The notes: a model not told the origin generated them from the sequence alone. A stretch of DNA of 64,000 nt from Youhaiella tibetensis (GCF_008000755.1 NZ_CP041690.1:682001-746000), one strand, 5' to 3'; numbered from the stretch's first letter, positions 1 to 8,684 are shown. Numbers and translations are program-made.

Positions 1-1153
1 CGCCGTCCGGCATCGGCGCACTGAAACCGGCAATCGTGCCGAGGCCCGTCCAGTCCACCTCCCGCGAGAGCGGATGCGACGGCTGCCAGAACGTCGCCGC
101 CTCTGCCTCGATGCGCTCCGGTGCAACCTCTCCGGCGACATGTCCGGAGCCGAGATAGAGCGTGTTGGTCTCCGGCCGCCGTGGCACGCTGGTGCCGTCG
201 ATGACTACCAGGTCGAATTCTCTGTCATTGTCCGGCAGTCGGTCGGCCTGGAAAAGGCTGGTGCCCGGCACGGCCTGGAAAGCACGCACCACCGCCGGGG
301 TCGGCTCGCCGAGATAGAGCACCCGGCGGCTGGCGTCGGCGTGCAGCATCAGCCGCGCGCTCGCTTCCCCGCCCGGCGCCTGCAGCGAAAGTGCGCCCGC
401 TCCCGGCAGGGCAAACTGCGTCGAGAACCGCGCGGTATTCTCCTCGAACGTCAGCGGCACGTCGGCCCAGTCGAGAAATCCGGGCGCCCCTTCGGGCATG
501 AAAAGCGCCTTGAGTGCCGTCGGGTGGTCGCCTCCCTGCGGCACGGTGAGGGCCCCGGTGACAAGCCAATCCGCCCCTTCCCGCGTGGCTTGCGCTGCGA
601 GTTGCGGGCGCGGCTCTCCCTCGATCCAGTCGACATTGGCGGCTTCGCCGTCGCGTTCGAGGCTTTCCAACAATGCGTCCGTGCGCTGCCGGTCGATTCC
701 GCCATCCTGCGGTTCGATCCAGCCCAGCGCCGCATCCAGTGCCGCCCGGTCTTCGATCCAGGCGGCAACGATGCGCGGCGAGGGACCCGCCGCCACGATC
801 GAAACCGGATTGTGGGCATCGGGCGGGGCGCCATCGATGAGGCGCTGTGCCGCCGCGACCGCCTCGTCGCGCGCGCCCGCATCGACGACCAGAATGCGGT
901 GCGTGCCCTCGCTGCGGCCCAAATACGGCCCGGCCAGAGCCAGTGTCAGCGCTGCGATCACCAGCAGTTGCAGGACGAGTGGCAGCGTCCAGCGCGGCAT
1001 GCGCATCGGCCGTCGCGTTGGCTTGCCGCTGGCCACTTGTGCCCACAGAAAGAGGCTCGGAACCGTGACCGTCGGCCGCCTGCGGACATGCAGGTAGAGC
1101 AAGACGAGGCCGGCAAGGGCCAACAGCAGCCAGAACGGCGAGGCGAAACCCAA
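1..1153 (-). CDS. BatA/VWA-like membrane protein (C-terminus beyond window)
   Basis: The frame stays open from a TTG at 1153 to the left edge, giving at least 384 residues. The start resembles the BatA/aerotolerance N-terminal domain: a first helix (SPFWLLLALAGLVLLYLHV), a VPSLFLW stretch, then a second helix (LVLQLLVIAALTLALAGP). A von Willebrand A-like strand follows (RILVVDAGARDEAV), but DAGAR does not match the DxSxS metal site, so the fold may be degenerate. TTG is chosen because GGGGAG lies 8 nt upstream and the preceding gene stops 2 bases earlier, implying translational coupling. VWA proteins such as MxaC and MxaL belong to methanol-dehydrogenase maturation loci. A similar role for the quinoprotein upstream in this operon is inference. 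MoxR/DUF58 partners, if any, would lie outside the window. Confidence 0.65.
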   Translation of the reverse strand, partial: MGFASPFWLLLALAGLVLLYLHVRRRPTVTVPSLFLWAQVASGKPTRRPMRMPRWTLPLVLQLLVIAALTLALAGPYLGRSEGTHRILVVDAGARDEAVAAAQRLIDGAPPDAHNPVSIVAAGPSPRIVAAWIEDRAALDAALGWIEPQDGGIDRQRTDALLESLERDGEAANVDWIEGEPRPQLAAQATREGADWLVTGALTVPQGGDHPTALKALFMPEGAPGFLDWADVPLTFEENTARFSTQFALPGAGALSLQAPGGEASARLMLHADASRRVLYLGEPTPAVVRAFQAVPGTSLFQADRLPDNDREFDLVVIDGTSVPRRPETNTLYLGSGHVAGEVAPERIEAEAATFWQPSHPLSREVDWTGLGTIAGFSAPMPDG

Positions 1154-1155
1154 GG

Positions 1156-2595
1156 CTAGAACTCCCCACCCGACTGCGGGAAATACCGCTTGAGAACCTC
1201 GATTTCGCCCACTGGCGCCGGGCGGTTGAATGGCGAGATGGCTCCCGCCGACCAACCTGCGGTTGGCGCCGAGCCGTCCACGGCCGCTCCCGGGCCGGCC
1301 TGTGGTGGCATGGTGTTGATCCGCACCCGCTGGCCCGCGCTCGCGTCGTTCTGCGGCAGGATCATGGTTTCGAGCGCGGCCGCGCTGGCTGCCGCCAGCT
1401 CGTCCATGCTCGCCACCAGCGGCCGCACGCCGTCGCCGGCCTGGTTGCCCCCGCGGTCGGCGTCGCGCGCCCCGCCCGCGGGCGCTCCGCCGTTCATCTG
1501 CGCCTGCGCGCGTTCGGCGATCTGGCGCGAAAGTGCGTGGGGATCGGGCGAATAATACTGAGTGCCTTGAGGCGGCTTCTGGTCGCCCTGAAGGCTTGTC
1601 TGCGCCGCGCCCGTCGTCGGCAACGGCGCACTCGGCTTGGGTGTGTCGGACGTCTGCGCCCTCGCTTCGCTCGCGGGTAGGTCCCTCTGGGGCAGCGCAG
1701 GCGTCGCCGGCTCCGCCTGCGGCCCGCGTTCGAGCGCCGCGGCCTGCTCGCCGAGCGCCGCCTCGATCCTGCCGACAAGGGCCGATCCGTCAGCGGCCTG
1801 CGCCGCCTGTGCAGCAAGTTCGGCGAGCGTCTGGGTCAAGGTTGCGCGCTCGGGTGCCGCATTCGCCAGGTCGTCGCGCACGGCTTCGACCGTGCGAGCC
1901 AGCGCCTCCAGCATCGGGGTGGCGGCGCCCGGTTCACGCCGGATCATCTCGACGATCTGCGTTAGCACCGTCTCGGTTTCCGCCAGTTCCTCCGCGGTCA
2001 CCGCCACCGGCGCGGTCATGACCGCTGGCATAGGCACGTCGCGCCCCTGAAGCAACAATCCCAGCGTTATGACAACGGCCAGCAGGACCGGCAGCACCCA
2101 GACCCAGCGCCAGTCCCGCCGCGTCTGCACCGCAGCCGGCATGATCCCCTGGGCGACCTTCTCGGCGTCGCCGAAAAGCGCGCGCCGCAGCAACGCGTCC
2201 CCCTCCTTCTGACCAGCGACTTCGAGCGCCGTGCCCAGCCGGTTCTTGAGCCCCAGCCGCACGTCGATGCGCCGCGCCATCTCCACGCCCGAAGGTGCCA
2301 AAAGCGCGGCCTGCGTCCCGAAGCCGAGAACGCCCGCGCCAAATCCTGCCGCCCCCCAGAGCGCCAGCCTCGGCCAGAAATCGCCTTGCACCGGCCCCGC
2401 GATGCCGGCGAGCGCCAGAATCTCCGCCAGCGCCATCGCCGCTAGACCTGCCGCCACGCCCTTGAGCGCCACCGCGGCCGCAGCCTGCATCCGCTCGGAA
2501 CGTTGCGCGGCTCCGACGAGCGCTCGTACGGCGTCGAGCCTCACCTCTCCCGCCATCGGCCGGTCTGCAATATCTGGATGAACCAAGCTCGCCAT
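1156..2595 (-). CDS. Membrane-anchored coiled-coil protein of the quinoprotein operon
   Basis: This 479-residue protein belongs to no family I can name. Three hydrophobic segments lie near residues 38-66, 76-100 and 168-188 (the last is WVLPVLLAVVITLGLLL). They are followed by an Ala/Glu-rich helical stretch (about 200-300) and a low-complexity Pro/Ala/Gln/Gly tail ending in KRYFPQSGGEF. That suggests an inner-membrane protein with a long periplasmic part. It starts 6 bases after the MxaJ-like gene and stops 2 bases before the BatA-like gene, so it is in the same operon. Membrane proteins of this shape often accompany VWA/MoxR modules. A role in enzyme assembly is inferred only from position. 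Confidence 0.75.
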   Translation of the reverse strand: MASLVHPDIADRPMAGEVRLDAVRALVGAAQRSERMQAAAAVALKGVAAGLAAMALAEILALAGIAGPVQGDFWPRLALWGAAGFGAGVLGFGTQAALLAPSGVEMARRIDVRLGLKNRLGTALEVAGQKEGDALLRRALFGDAEKVAQGIMPAAVQTRRDWRWVWVLPVLLAVVITLGLLLQGRDVPMPAVMTAPVAVTAEELAETETVLTQIVEMIRREPGAATPMLEALARTVEAVRDDLANAAPERATLTQTLAELAAQAAQAADGSALVGRIEAALGEQAAALERGPQAEPATPALPQRDLPASEARAQTSDTPKPSAPLPTTGAAQTSLQGDQKPPQGTQYYSPDPHALSRQIAERAQAQMNGGAPAGGARDADRGGNQAGDGVRPLVASMDELAAASAAALETMILPQNDASAGQRVRINTMPPQAGPGAAVDGSAPTAGWSAGAISPFNRPAPVGEIEVLKRYFPQSGGEF

Positions 2596-2601
2596 CGCGC
2601 C

Positions 2602-3462
2602 CTAGCGGTTAAGGCTGGTCTGCGCGGCGCTCGTCTCGCCGGCCAGGTGGTGTTCGCGCATAAGCGCGTCGATCGTGCCGTCCTCGACTAGCGCTTCGAT
2701 CGCGTCCGCCAGCTCTTCCTTGAGGTAGGAATCGATGGTGCGGATGCCGATGCCGACCTGTGACGCACTGATGTTGAACGGCGCCGCGATCTGCCGGTAA
2801 CCGGCCGCGGCGGGATCGCCCTTGGTGGCGAATTGCAGCGTCGGCTCCCAGATCACCCCCGAGGCGACCGTGCCGTCATCGAGCCGCTCGAGCAGTAGCG
2901 TGTTCTCGCCGTAGCCGAAGCGCTTCCAGCGCCGCGTCTCGGGGAGCGATTGCAGGTAGGTGATCAGGCTCGCGTCCCCCGCCGTGCCGAAGCGGCTGCC
3001 GATGGGGCGATCGGTCGGAATGTCCTCGAGCCGTTCGACCGTGGGGTCTTTGGTGATCAGGATGTTCTCGCCCACCAGGTAGGGGCGCGAGACGGTCAGC
3101 CAGTCCGGGTATCCGGCGGCGATCGAAAAGCCCATGAAGCCGTCGCACTGCTCGGCCATGAGGATATAGATTTGCTCGGCCGTATAGGAGAGAGCGGTGT
3201 CGAGCGGGCGCACCGGCGCGTTGGGCTCGATGTCGATGATCTTGACGTCCGTGAGCAGGATGTCGCCGATGGCCGAGGCCAGCGCGCGCTCGAACGGTGC
3301 CGTCATGGAAAGAGTGTTCACGCAGAGCGAAAAGCCGTCGCCCTGCTGGTGCAGCCGGTCCTCGAACAGTGGCCGGAAGCCTTCGATGTTCTGGGCCTGG
3401 GCGGCATGGGGCGCGAGCATCAGGAACGTTGCGGCCAGCGCCGTGGGCATCCGGGCAGTCAT
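2602..3462 (-). CDS. MxaJ/XoxJ-like periplasmic binding protein
   Basis: This is a predicted secreted protein of 286 residues with a signal peptide (MTARMPTALAATFLML, cleavage after AAQA) and a family-3 solute-binding-protein fold. Supporting stretches include QQGDGFSLCVNT near the mature N-terminus, a central CDGFMGFSIA, and GIGIRTIDSYLKEELADAIE near the C-terminus. No permease or ATPase is nearby. Instead it lies 85 bp behind a PQQ dehydrogenase, as MxaJ and XoxJ do in methanol-dehydrogenase loci, where they are thought to assist enzyme activation rather than transport. The frame is open further upstream into the previous gene, but the signal peptide fixes the start at 3462. A conventional amino-acid binding protein is the alternative. 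Confidence 0.75.
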   Translation of the reverse strand: MTARMPTALAATFLMLAPHAAQAQNIEGFRPLFEDRLHQQGDGFSLCVNTLSMTAPFERALASAIGDILLTDVKIIDIEPNAPVRPLDTALSYTAEQIYILMAEQCDGFMGFSIAAGYPDWLTVSRPYLVGENILITKDPTVERLEDIPTDRPIGSRFGTAGDASLITYLQSLPETRRWKRFGYGENTLLLERLDDGTVASGVIWEPTLQFATKGDPAAAGYRQIAAPFNISASQVGIGIRTIDSYLKEELADAIEALVEDGTIDALMREHHLAGETSAAQTSLNR

Positions 3463-3547
3463 CGCCGTATTCGCCTTCGAGATGGTTCTGAACGGGGAGT
3501 GCCGGCGACGAAAGCGCCGCCGGCACGTTGATCGTGAAGCCTGGGCC

Positions 3548-5371
3548 TTACTTGGCTTCCGGCAGGGCGAAGACGTAGATGCCGTTGCCACCCTGGACCG
3601 CGTCCACGTTCGGAACGGCGGCCTTGAAGAAGCTGGTGCCGAGCGAACCACCGGCAACCACGGCGACGTACTGGCGTCCGTCGATCGAGTAGCTGGTGGT
3701 GTAGCCCGAGATCGCGCCCGGCAGGCGGGTCGACCAGACTTCCTTGCCGGTTGCCGCGTCGAGGGCGCGGAACACGCGGTCGGTGCTGCCCACGAACACG
3801 AGGTCGCCACCGGTGGTCATGACCGGGTCATAGAGGGCGGCGGTGGTCTCGAAGCTCCACTTGGTCTCGCCGGTGGCCAGGTCGATGGCGTCCACGCGGC
3901 CCATGTTGGTTTTGCCCGGAGCGAGCTTGACCGTGGCGTCGGTGTTGTAGACGTCGGCCGGGGTGGCTTCGGTGGTGCGTGCCGTCAGGTCGTAGCAGGC
4001 GTTGCTGAGCGGGATCACGTAGAGGTTGGACGCGGGCAGGTAGCCTGCCGACGGCCAGTCACGGCCACCCAGGAACGTCGGGCAGAAGTCGTAGTTCTTG
4101 CCGGGTTCCTTCAGGATCATGTCTTCGTTGACGGTGACCAGGCCCTTGTCGTCGATCGAGGCGACGGCATTCTGCGCCACGGTAGCCTTGGACCAGAAGT
4201 AGTCGCCGGTCTCGGCGTCGAACTGCCAGGCCACGCCGGTCTTGCACGGCACGCCCGTCAGCACCTTGCGGGTCTCGCCGCGCGGCAGCGTGGCGCCCAC
4301 CGAGAACATGCCATCGGCGTCGGCATTCGGGTTGACGGTGGTCGAAACGACCATCATCTCGAACGTGCATTCCTGGTCCCAGTTGTCGCGGGGCAGGGTC
4401 TGGTGCTTCCAGACGACTTCACCGGTCTTGGGCTTCACCGCAAAGCGGGTATTGGTGCCCGCCAGGGTGCCGCCTTCGGTGCCGCGCTGGACTTCCGAGG
4501 CCGGGCCGGCGCCGGTCGAGCCGTAATAGACCAGGTCCAGTTCCGGATCGTAGGTGATCTGGCCCCAGGCGCCGGTCATCCAGCGGTTCTCGTAGGGCGC
4601 GCCGCCCCAGGTGTCGTCACCCTCTTCGCCCGGACGCGGGATGAAGGTGTTGCGCCACAGTTCTTCGCCCGATTCGGCGTCCGTGCCGGTCACATAGCAG
4701 CCGAAGCCGGAGAACTGGCAGGTCGAGCCGGCGATCACCACGCCATCGACCACGATCGGGCCGGAGGAGTTCGAGACGCCTTCTTCCACGCCCTGGCCGC
4801 GGTTGGTTTCCCAGGCGAGCTTGCCGGTCTTGGCGTCGAGCGCGACAACGAAGTTGTCCCAGGACACGAAGTAGACCTTGTCCCCGAAGAGCGCGATCGA
4901 GCGCTTGGCCTGGCCGAGCGAGTTGATGAACTTGGATGCTGGCGGCAGCTTGCGGCGGTATTCCCAGATAAGGTCGCCGGTCTTGCCGTCGATGGCCTGG
5001 ATCACGTCGTTGGCGTTGCCCAGGTAGACCACGCCGTTATAGGCGATGGCCGCGCCTTCGTTGGAGCCCGGCTCCATGGTGCGCGACCAGGCGAGCTGGA
5101 GCTGGCCGACATTGTCCTTGTTGATCTGGTCGAGCGGGGTATAGCCCCAGCCCTGGTAGTTGCCGCGCAGGATCGGCCAGTTGGCCGAATTGGCTCCCGC
5201 GAGGTCGTCAGCCGTCACCGGTTTGAAATTCTCGATGGCGCTCTGGGCAGATGCCGCCTCGGTGGCGGCCCCATCGGCGTGCTGGGCGAATGCCGGCGCG
5301 CTCAGGGATGCGATCAGGGCAGTCGACAGGGCCAGCCCGACGACATTTTGCCGCAAACACTCAAATCTCAT
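3548..5371 (-). CDS. PQQ-dependent dehydrogenase with atypical metal site
   Basis: This 607-residue quinoprotein of the methanol/ethanol family has a signal peptide ending AFAQ and repeated propeller motifs of the form A-x-D-x-x-T-G-x-x-x-W (VVALDAKTGKLAWE, FRALDAATGKEVWS). It should oxidise an alcohol in the periplasm using PQQ. The catalytic Asp is present (D332 in DNWDQE), but the residue two places on is Glu (E334), not Ala (MxaF) or Asp (XoxF). The usual metal-binding Glu aligns with Gln219, the GNPAP Asn is replaced (GSTGAGPA), and the vicinal Cys pair is missing, although C218 and C225 could pair. It starts with GGGAG before the ATG and heads a four-gene operon. The Devosia deoxynivalenol dehydrogenase DepA is in the same broad family, but orthology is untested. 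Confidence 0.85.
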   Translation of the reverse strand: MRFECLRQNVVGLALSTALIASLSAPAFAQHADGAATEAASAQSAIENFKPVTADDLAGANSANWPILRGNYQGWGYTPLDQINKDNVGQLQLAWSRTMEPGSNEGAAIAYNGVVYLGNANDVIQAIDGKTGDLIWEYRRKLPPASKFINSLGQAKRSIALFGDKVYFVSWDNFVVALDAKTGKLAWETNRGQGVEEGVSNSSGPIVVDGVVIAGSTCQFSGFGCYVTGTDAESGEELWRNTFIPRPGEEGDDTWGGAPYENRWMTGAWGQITYDPELDLVYYGSTGAGPASEVQRGTEGGTLAGTNTRFAVKPKTGEVVWKHQTLPRDNWDQECTFEMMVVSTTVNPNADADGMFSVGATLPRGETRKVLTGVPCKTGVAWQFDAETGDYFWSKATVAQNAVASIDDKGLVTVNEDMILKEPGKNYDFCPTFLGGRDWPSAGYLPASNLYVIPLSNACYDLTARTTEATPADVYNTDATVKLAPGKTNMGRVDAIDLATGETKWSFETTAALYDPVMTTGGDLVFVGSTDRVFRALDAATGKEVWSTRLPGAISGYTTSYSIDGRQYVAVVAGGSLGTSFFKAAVPNVDAVQGGNGIYVFALPEAK

Positions 5372-5439
5372 TGGTCACTCCCACTTGTTGAGTGACGCAA
5401 CCCTTTAAGACTCGTGCGGTCGGGTGCCAGCGCCTGATG

Positions 5440-5450
5440 ACCAATTTGGT
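5440..5450. promoter_or_regulatory. Small palindrome upstream of the PQQ dehydrogenase
   Basis: ACCAATTTGGT is an 11-bp palindrome around a central T. It lies in an AT-rich patch about 70 bp upstream of the start of the PQQ-dehydrogenase operon. It could be an operator or part of the promoter region. No regulator gene is adjacent. Confidence 0.3.
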
Positions 5451-5518
5451 ACATAGGCTATTTGAGGAACATCAAGTCTTTGTAATTTATATGGAAAATC
5501 CGATTTTTGCCGCATGGC

Positions 5519-5565
5519 GAACACCTTCGGCCCACCGCTCCGGAGCGGCAGGCTGAAAGTGTTTC
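5519..5565. terminator. Long imperfect hairpin, possible bidirectional terminator
   Basis: A perfect 14-bp core, CCGCTCCGGAGCGG (5535-5548), is flanked by further imperfectly paired arms (ACACCTTCGGCC against GGCTGAAAGTGT), giving a stem of about 22 bp. It lies just beyond the stop of the small gene at 5586 and upstream of the quinoprotein operon on the same strand, a sensible place to end transcription. There is no clear U-tract, so it may instead be a dispersed palindromic repeat. Confidence 0.4.
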
Positions 5566-5585
5566 GGTGGCGTTGTGGAGCGTCG

Positions 5586-5780
5586 CTAGGCGGCGTTCCG
5601 GCGGCGCTTGGGCGAGCGCAGATGCACCAGCTCGCTCTCCATCTGGTCGGCCTCGCCGTCGCGGTACCGGCCCCAGCGGAAGCCGTTGGTGATCTCCTCG
5701 ATGCGCTGCTTGCGCTTGTGGAAGTCCTCGATGGGCTCACCATCGAAGCGATTGCACTTGATCTCTCTCCACTGATGCAT
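5586..5780 (-). CDS. Small charged protein of unknown function
   Basis: This is a 64-residue cytoplasmic-looking protein starting MHQWREIKCNRFDGEP, rich in Arg, Glu and Lys, with a basic end (RSPKRRRNAA). It has no signal peptide or membrane segment. The start at 5780 is chosen because CAGGAG lies 7 nt upstream, which also argues that the frame is real. A TTG six codons earlier is less likely. It stands alone on the minus strand, followed by the hairpin at 5519-5565. I do not recognise the family. Confidence 0.5.
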   Translation of the reverse strand: MHQWREIKCNRFDGEPIEDFHKRKQRIEEITNGFRWGRYRDGEADQMESELVHLRSPKRRRNAA

Positions 5781-5919
5781 CTGGCAACTCCTGGACAAGG
5801 GCGCGCCTCCGATGCGCCCTGCCTCGATCTAGGCAGGCCAAGATTGGGAGAGGTTGAGAGGGGGGTTAGAATTTGGGAAGAGGGGGTGCGGCGGCTGCGC
5901 ACACCGGGCGGTCGGCAAG

Positions 5920-7560
5920 TCACCAGGCGATGGACTTGCCATCCAGCGCCGCCACCAGCTTGGTGTCGTGCTCGTAGATATCCTTGCGGAAGTTGACCGT
6001 TCCGTCCTCCACCCAGGCCGTGAGGTACGTGATGTGGACGGGGAGCGGATTGGCCAGGGTCACCACGGTGTTGTCCCTGCTGTCCACCACCGCATCGATC
6101 TTGGCCGAGCTCCAGCCGGCCACCCCGCCATCGCGCAACACCGCATCGGCCAGCTCGAGGGGCCGCGACACGCGGATGCAGCCATGGCTGAAGGCGCGCT
6201 CCGCCCGTCCGAAGAGACTGCGCGAGGGCGTATCGTGCAGGTAGACGTCGTGGGCATTGGGGAACATGAACTTCACCCGTCCCAGCGCATTGCTCTCGCC
6301 CGGCCTCTGCCGCAGCTGGAACGGGAAGTTGCCGCTGCCGTAGCGCGTCCAGTCGATGGCGCGCAGGTCATAGGCCTGACCGCCCGCCACGGCCTCGAAG
6401 CCCTGTGCCGCCAGGCTCGAGGGATTGCTCTGCAGCTTGGGCAATTCCTCCTTGATGGCGATGCCGGTCGGCACGGTCCAATAGGGATTGAATTCGAGGT
6501 AACGGATGCTGTCCGAAAACACCGGCGTGCGGCTGTAGGGCTTGCCCACCACCACCGGCATGCGCTCGGCCACCGCGCCCGCTTCCACCCGCTTGAGCTC
6601 GAAGCCGGCGATATTGACCATCACATAGCGCGGTCCCAGGTCGCGCGGCATCCAGCGCCAGCGTTCCATCGCCAGCTCGATGCTGGCGATGCGCTCCTCG
6701 ACCGGCACGTTGAGCGCGACCAGCGTCGCCGGGCCGACCACCCCATCCGCTTCCAGTCCGTGCCGCTTCTGGAAACGCTCGACCGCTTCCACCAGGGGCT
6801 GGTCGTAGAGCTGGGGATCATCGAGTGCCGGTTCGGCCGCGTCGGTAATGGCCAGTCGCGCGCGCAAGGCCGGCACGCGCGGGTCGATCGTTTCGGGCTT
6901 GAGCACATCGCCGAGCGGTACCGTGCCCCAGCCCCCATGGGCCGCCATCGCATGGTACTCGGCCAGCGCGTGCTTCAGCGCCCCGTATTCAGGGTCCGGC
7001 GGGGCCCAGGCATCGAGGAACCCTTTGATGTCCAGGGTCTGCGCCAGCTCGGAGAGCGCCTGGGCCTGGTCGATCTTGCGTCCCTGGATGAAGAAATTGG
7101 GGTCGACTTTTCCCGGCAGGAACCGCCCCACCGAAAGGTCCGAGGTATATTCGAGCAGCGCCGCAGAAAAGAAGAGCTCGATGATCCCCAGGCTGCGCAG
7201 GTCGGTCGAGTGCGCCACGTCGAGCAGTCGTCCCAGTTGCGCGCCCGGATAGTCGGCCGCGGTCAGCCCGTCCGATTCCGCATCCGCCAGCCGCGCGAGA
7301 AACTGCTCGCCGCGATTGGAATTGAGCCATAGCAGGTCGCCATTGGCGGCCTCGTAATAGGCCCGCAGCACCTCGCGCCGCTGCTTGATCGGCAGCGGCA
7401 GCCCGTCTTCGTTGGCCAGCAGGTCGATGATGTTGATGCGTACCGCCGCGACCTCGCGCGGTGTCTCCAGGATCTGCGCCTGCGCGGGCAGGGCGCCCGC
7501 CGCCAAGGCGAGCATCGCAACCATCAGCAGCGCGCGAAGGCTATTCCATGGGCGGCGCAT
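5920..7560 (-). CDS. L,D-transpeptidase (YcbB/LdtD type)
   Basis: This 546-residue exported enzyme should form 3-3 crosslinks in peptidoglycan. It has a signal peptide ending PAQAQ, a long N-terminal helical part, a peptidoglycan-binding module (AVERFQKRHGLEADGVVGPAT, roughly 255-290) and a YkuD catalytic domain. The active-site motif is complete: His442 (YLHDTPSRS) and SHGCIRVS with Cys461. Length and order match the YcbB family. The start overlaps the end of the amino-acid binding-protein gene by 20 bases, so the two are probably co-transcribed although the functions are unrelated. Confidence 0.93.
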   Translation of the reverse strand: MRRPWNSLRALLMVAMLALAAGALPAQAQILETPREVAAVRINIIDLLANEDGLPLPIKQRREVLRAYYEAANGDLLWLNSNRGEQFLARLADAESDGLTAADYPGAQLGRLLDVAHSTDLRSLGIIELFFSAALLEYTSDLSVGRFLPGKVDPNFFIQGRKIDQAQALSELAQTLDIKGFLDAWAPPDPEYGALKHALAEYHAMAAHGGWGTVPLGDVLKPETIDPRVPALRARLAITDAAEPALDDPQLYDQPLVEAVERFQKRHGLEADGVVGPATLVALNVPVEERIASIELAMERWRWMPRDLGPRYVMVNIAGFELKRVEAGAVAERMPVVVGKPYSRTPVFSDSIRYLEFNPYWTVPTGIAIKEELPKLQSNPSSLAAQGFEAVAGGQAYDLRAIDWTRYGSGNFPFQLRQRPGESNALGRVKFMFPNAHDVYLHDTPSRSLFGRAERAFSHGCIRVSRPLELADAVLRDGGVAGWSSAKIDAVVDSRDNTVVTLANPLPVHITYLTAWVEDGTVNFRKDIYEHDTKLVAALDGKSIAW

Positions 7561-8551
7561 AGAGGATCCCGCCTTCCAGCCAGAGTGCGTTGAGCCCGCG
7601 CGGTAGCGCCATGGGCGTATCCTCGCCCAGGTTGCGCGCGAAGATCTCCCCGTAATTGCCGACGCCCGCCAGGATGGTGCCGAGCCAGTTGGGCGTCAGC
7701 CCGAACGCCTTGGCCGCCGGGGCCCCCATTTCGATGAGGAAGGCGGTGGCATCGGTGCTCGATGTAGTGCTAGCCAGCTTGTTTTCCTCGGCGTCGATCA
7801 GCCCGAACAGCGTCCAGCGCACCAGGTTGATCCAGGTCGGATCGTCGTCGCGCACCACCGGCCCGAGCGGCTCCTTTGAGATGACGTCCTTGAGGATCAC
7901 GTGGTCGTCCGGCTGCGCCAGCAGCGAGCGCTCCGCCGCCAGCGCCGAGCGGTCCGCCGTATAGGCGTCGCACTTGCCCTGTTCATAAGCCGCCCGCGCC
8001 TCGGGCCGCTCCTTGAAGGTGAGGAACGTCACCTTCAGTCCCGCGTGATCGAAATAGGCGGTGGCGTTGTCCTGGGTCGTCGTTCCGCTCACCACGCAGA
8101 TGCGTGCACCGCCCAGTTCGAGCGAACTGGTGGCGCCGTAGAGCGCCGGCACCATGAACCCCTGGCCGTCGAAATAGCTTACGCCCACGAACTCGAGCGG
8201 CATGCCCACGTCCCGCGACATCGTCCAGGTGCTGTTCCGCGAGAGCAGGTCGATCTTCTTGTCGCCCAGCGCCGCGAACCGCTCCTCGGCCGAGAGCGGC
8301 ACGTATTGCACCTTGGTGCCGTCGCCGAAGATCGCCAGCGCCACGGCCTTGCAGAAATCGACATCGAACCCGTCCCAGGTGCCGTCCGCGCTCTTTTCGG
8401 AAAAGCCTCGCAGGCCCTCGCTGACGCCGCAGACCAGCTCCCCGCGCGCTCGCACCTCGCTCAGGGTGTCCGCCCTGGCCGCACCGGCGCCACCCAGCGT
8501 GGCGGCGGCAAGCAGCAGCGGTAGCGCAAGCCGTCCGATTGATATCGCCAT
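7541..8551 (-). CDS. Amino-acid ABC transporter substrate-binding protein (AapJ-like)
   Basis: This periplasmic binding protein of about 336 residues belongs to the general amino-acid (Aap/Bzt) group. A signal peptide ends ARA, followed by the typical TLSEVRARGELVCGVSEGLRGFS, then DGFDVDFCKAVA and GKCDAYTADRSAL. AapJ proteins bind a broad range of L-amino acids for a QMP-type importer, but no permease or ATPase is nearby, so it may serve a distant transporter or act as a sensor. The start at 8551 gives a good signal peptide. ATG at 8563 is also possible. Its 3' end overlaps the L,D-transpeptidase gene. Confidence 0.88.
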   Translation of the reverse strand: MAISIGRLALPLLLAAATLGGAGAARADTLSEVRARGELVCGVSEGLRGFSEKSADGTWDGFDVDFCKAVALAIFGDGTKVQYVPLSAEERFAALGDKKIDLLSRNSTWTMSRDVGMPLEFVGVSYFDGQGFMVPALYGATSSLELGGARICVVSGTTTQDNATAYFDHAGLKVTFLTFKERPEARAAYEQGKCDAYTADRSALAAERSLLAQPDDHVILKDVISKEPLGPVVRDDDPTWINLVRWTLFGLIDAEENKLASTTSSTDATAFLIEMGAPAAKAFGLTPNWLGTILAGVGNYGEIFARNLGEDTPMALPRGLNALWLEGGILYAPPME

Positions 8552-8628
8552 GCGAACATCCATCCTGCTCAAGCTTTCGTGCACGATAGCATTCGCGCCG
8601 CAACTGGCAAGACTTTGTACCGCCCAAG

Positions 8629-8657
8629 AAAAACGGCCGCTGCACAAGCAGCGGCCG
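8629..8657 (-). terminator. Rho-independent terminator after the opp operon
   Basis: A 9-bp perfect stem (CGGCCGCTG / CAGCGGCCG) with a 6-nt loop is followed, on the minus strand, by five Ts. It lies 28 bases after the stop of the oligopeptide-binding protein gene and so closes the opp operon before the AapJ-like gene. Confidence 0.8.
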
Positions 8658-8684
8658 CATCGCTTTCGCCATGAACCGGCGCGC

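Noticed and set aside
3548-5371. Naming the first PQQ enzyme MxaF or XoxF
   Set aside because: Its metal ligands, lanthanide position and Cys pair differ from both, and no cytochrome cL or small subunit is adjacent.
3197-5395. Long open frame on the plus strand opposite the PQQ dehydrogenase
   Set aside because: It is antisense to a clear quinoprotein gene, rich in His/Arg/Ala/Gly without domain logic, and arises from high GC content.
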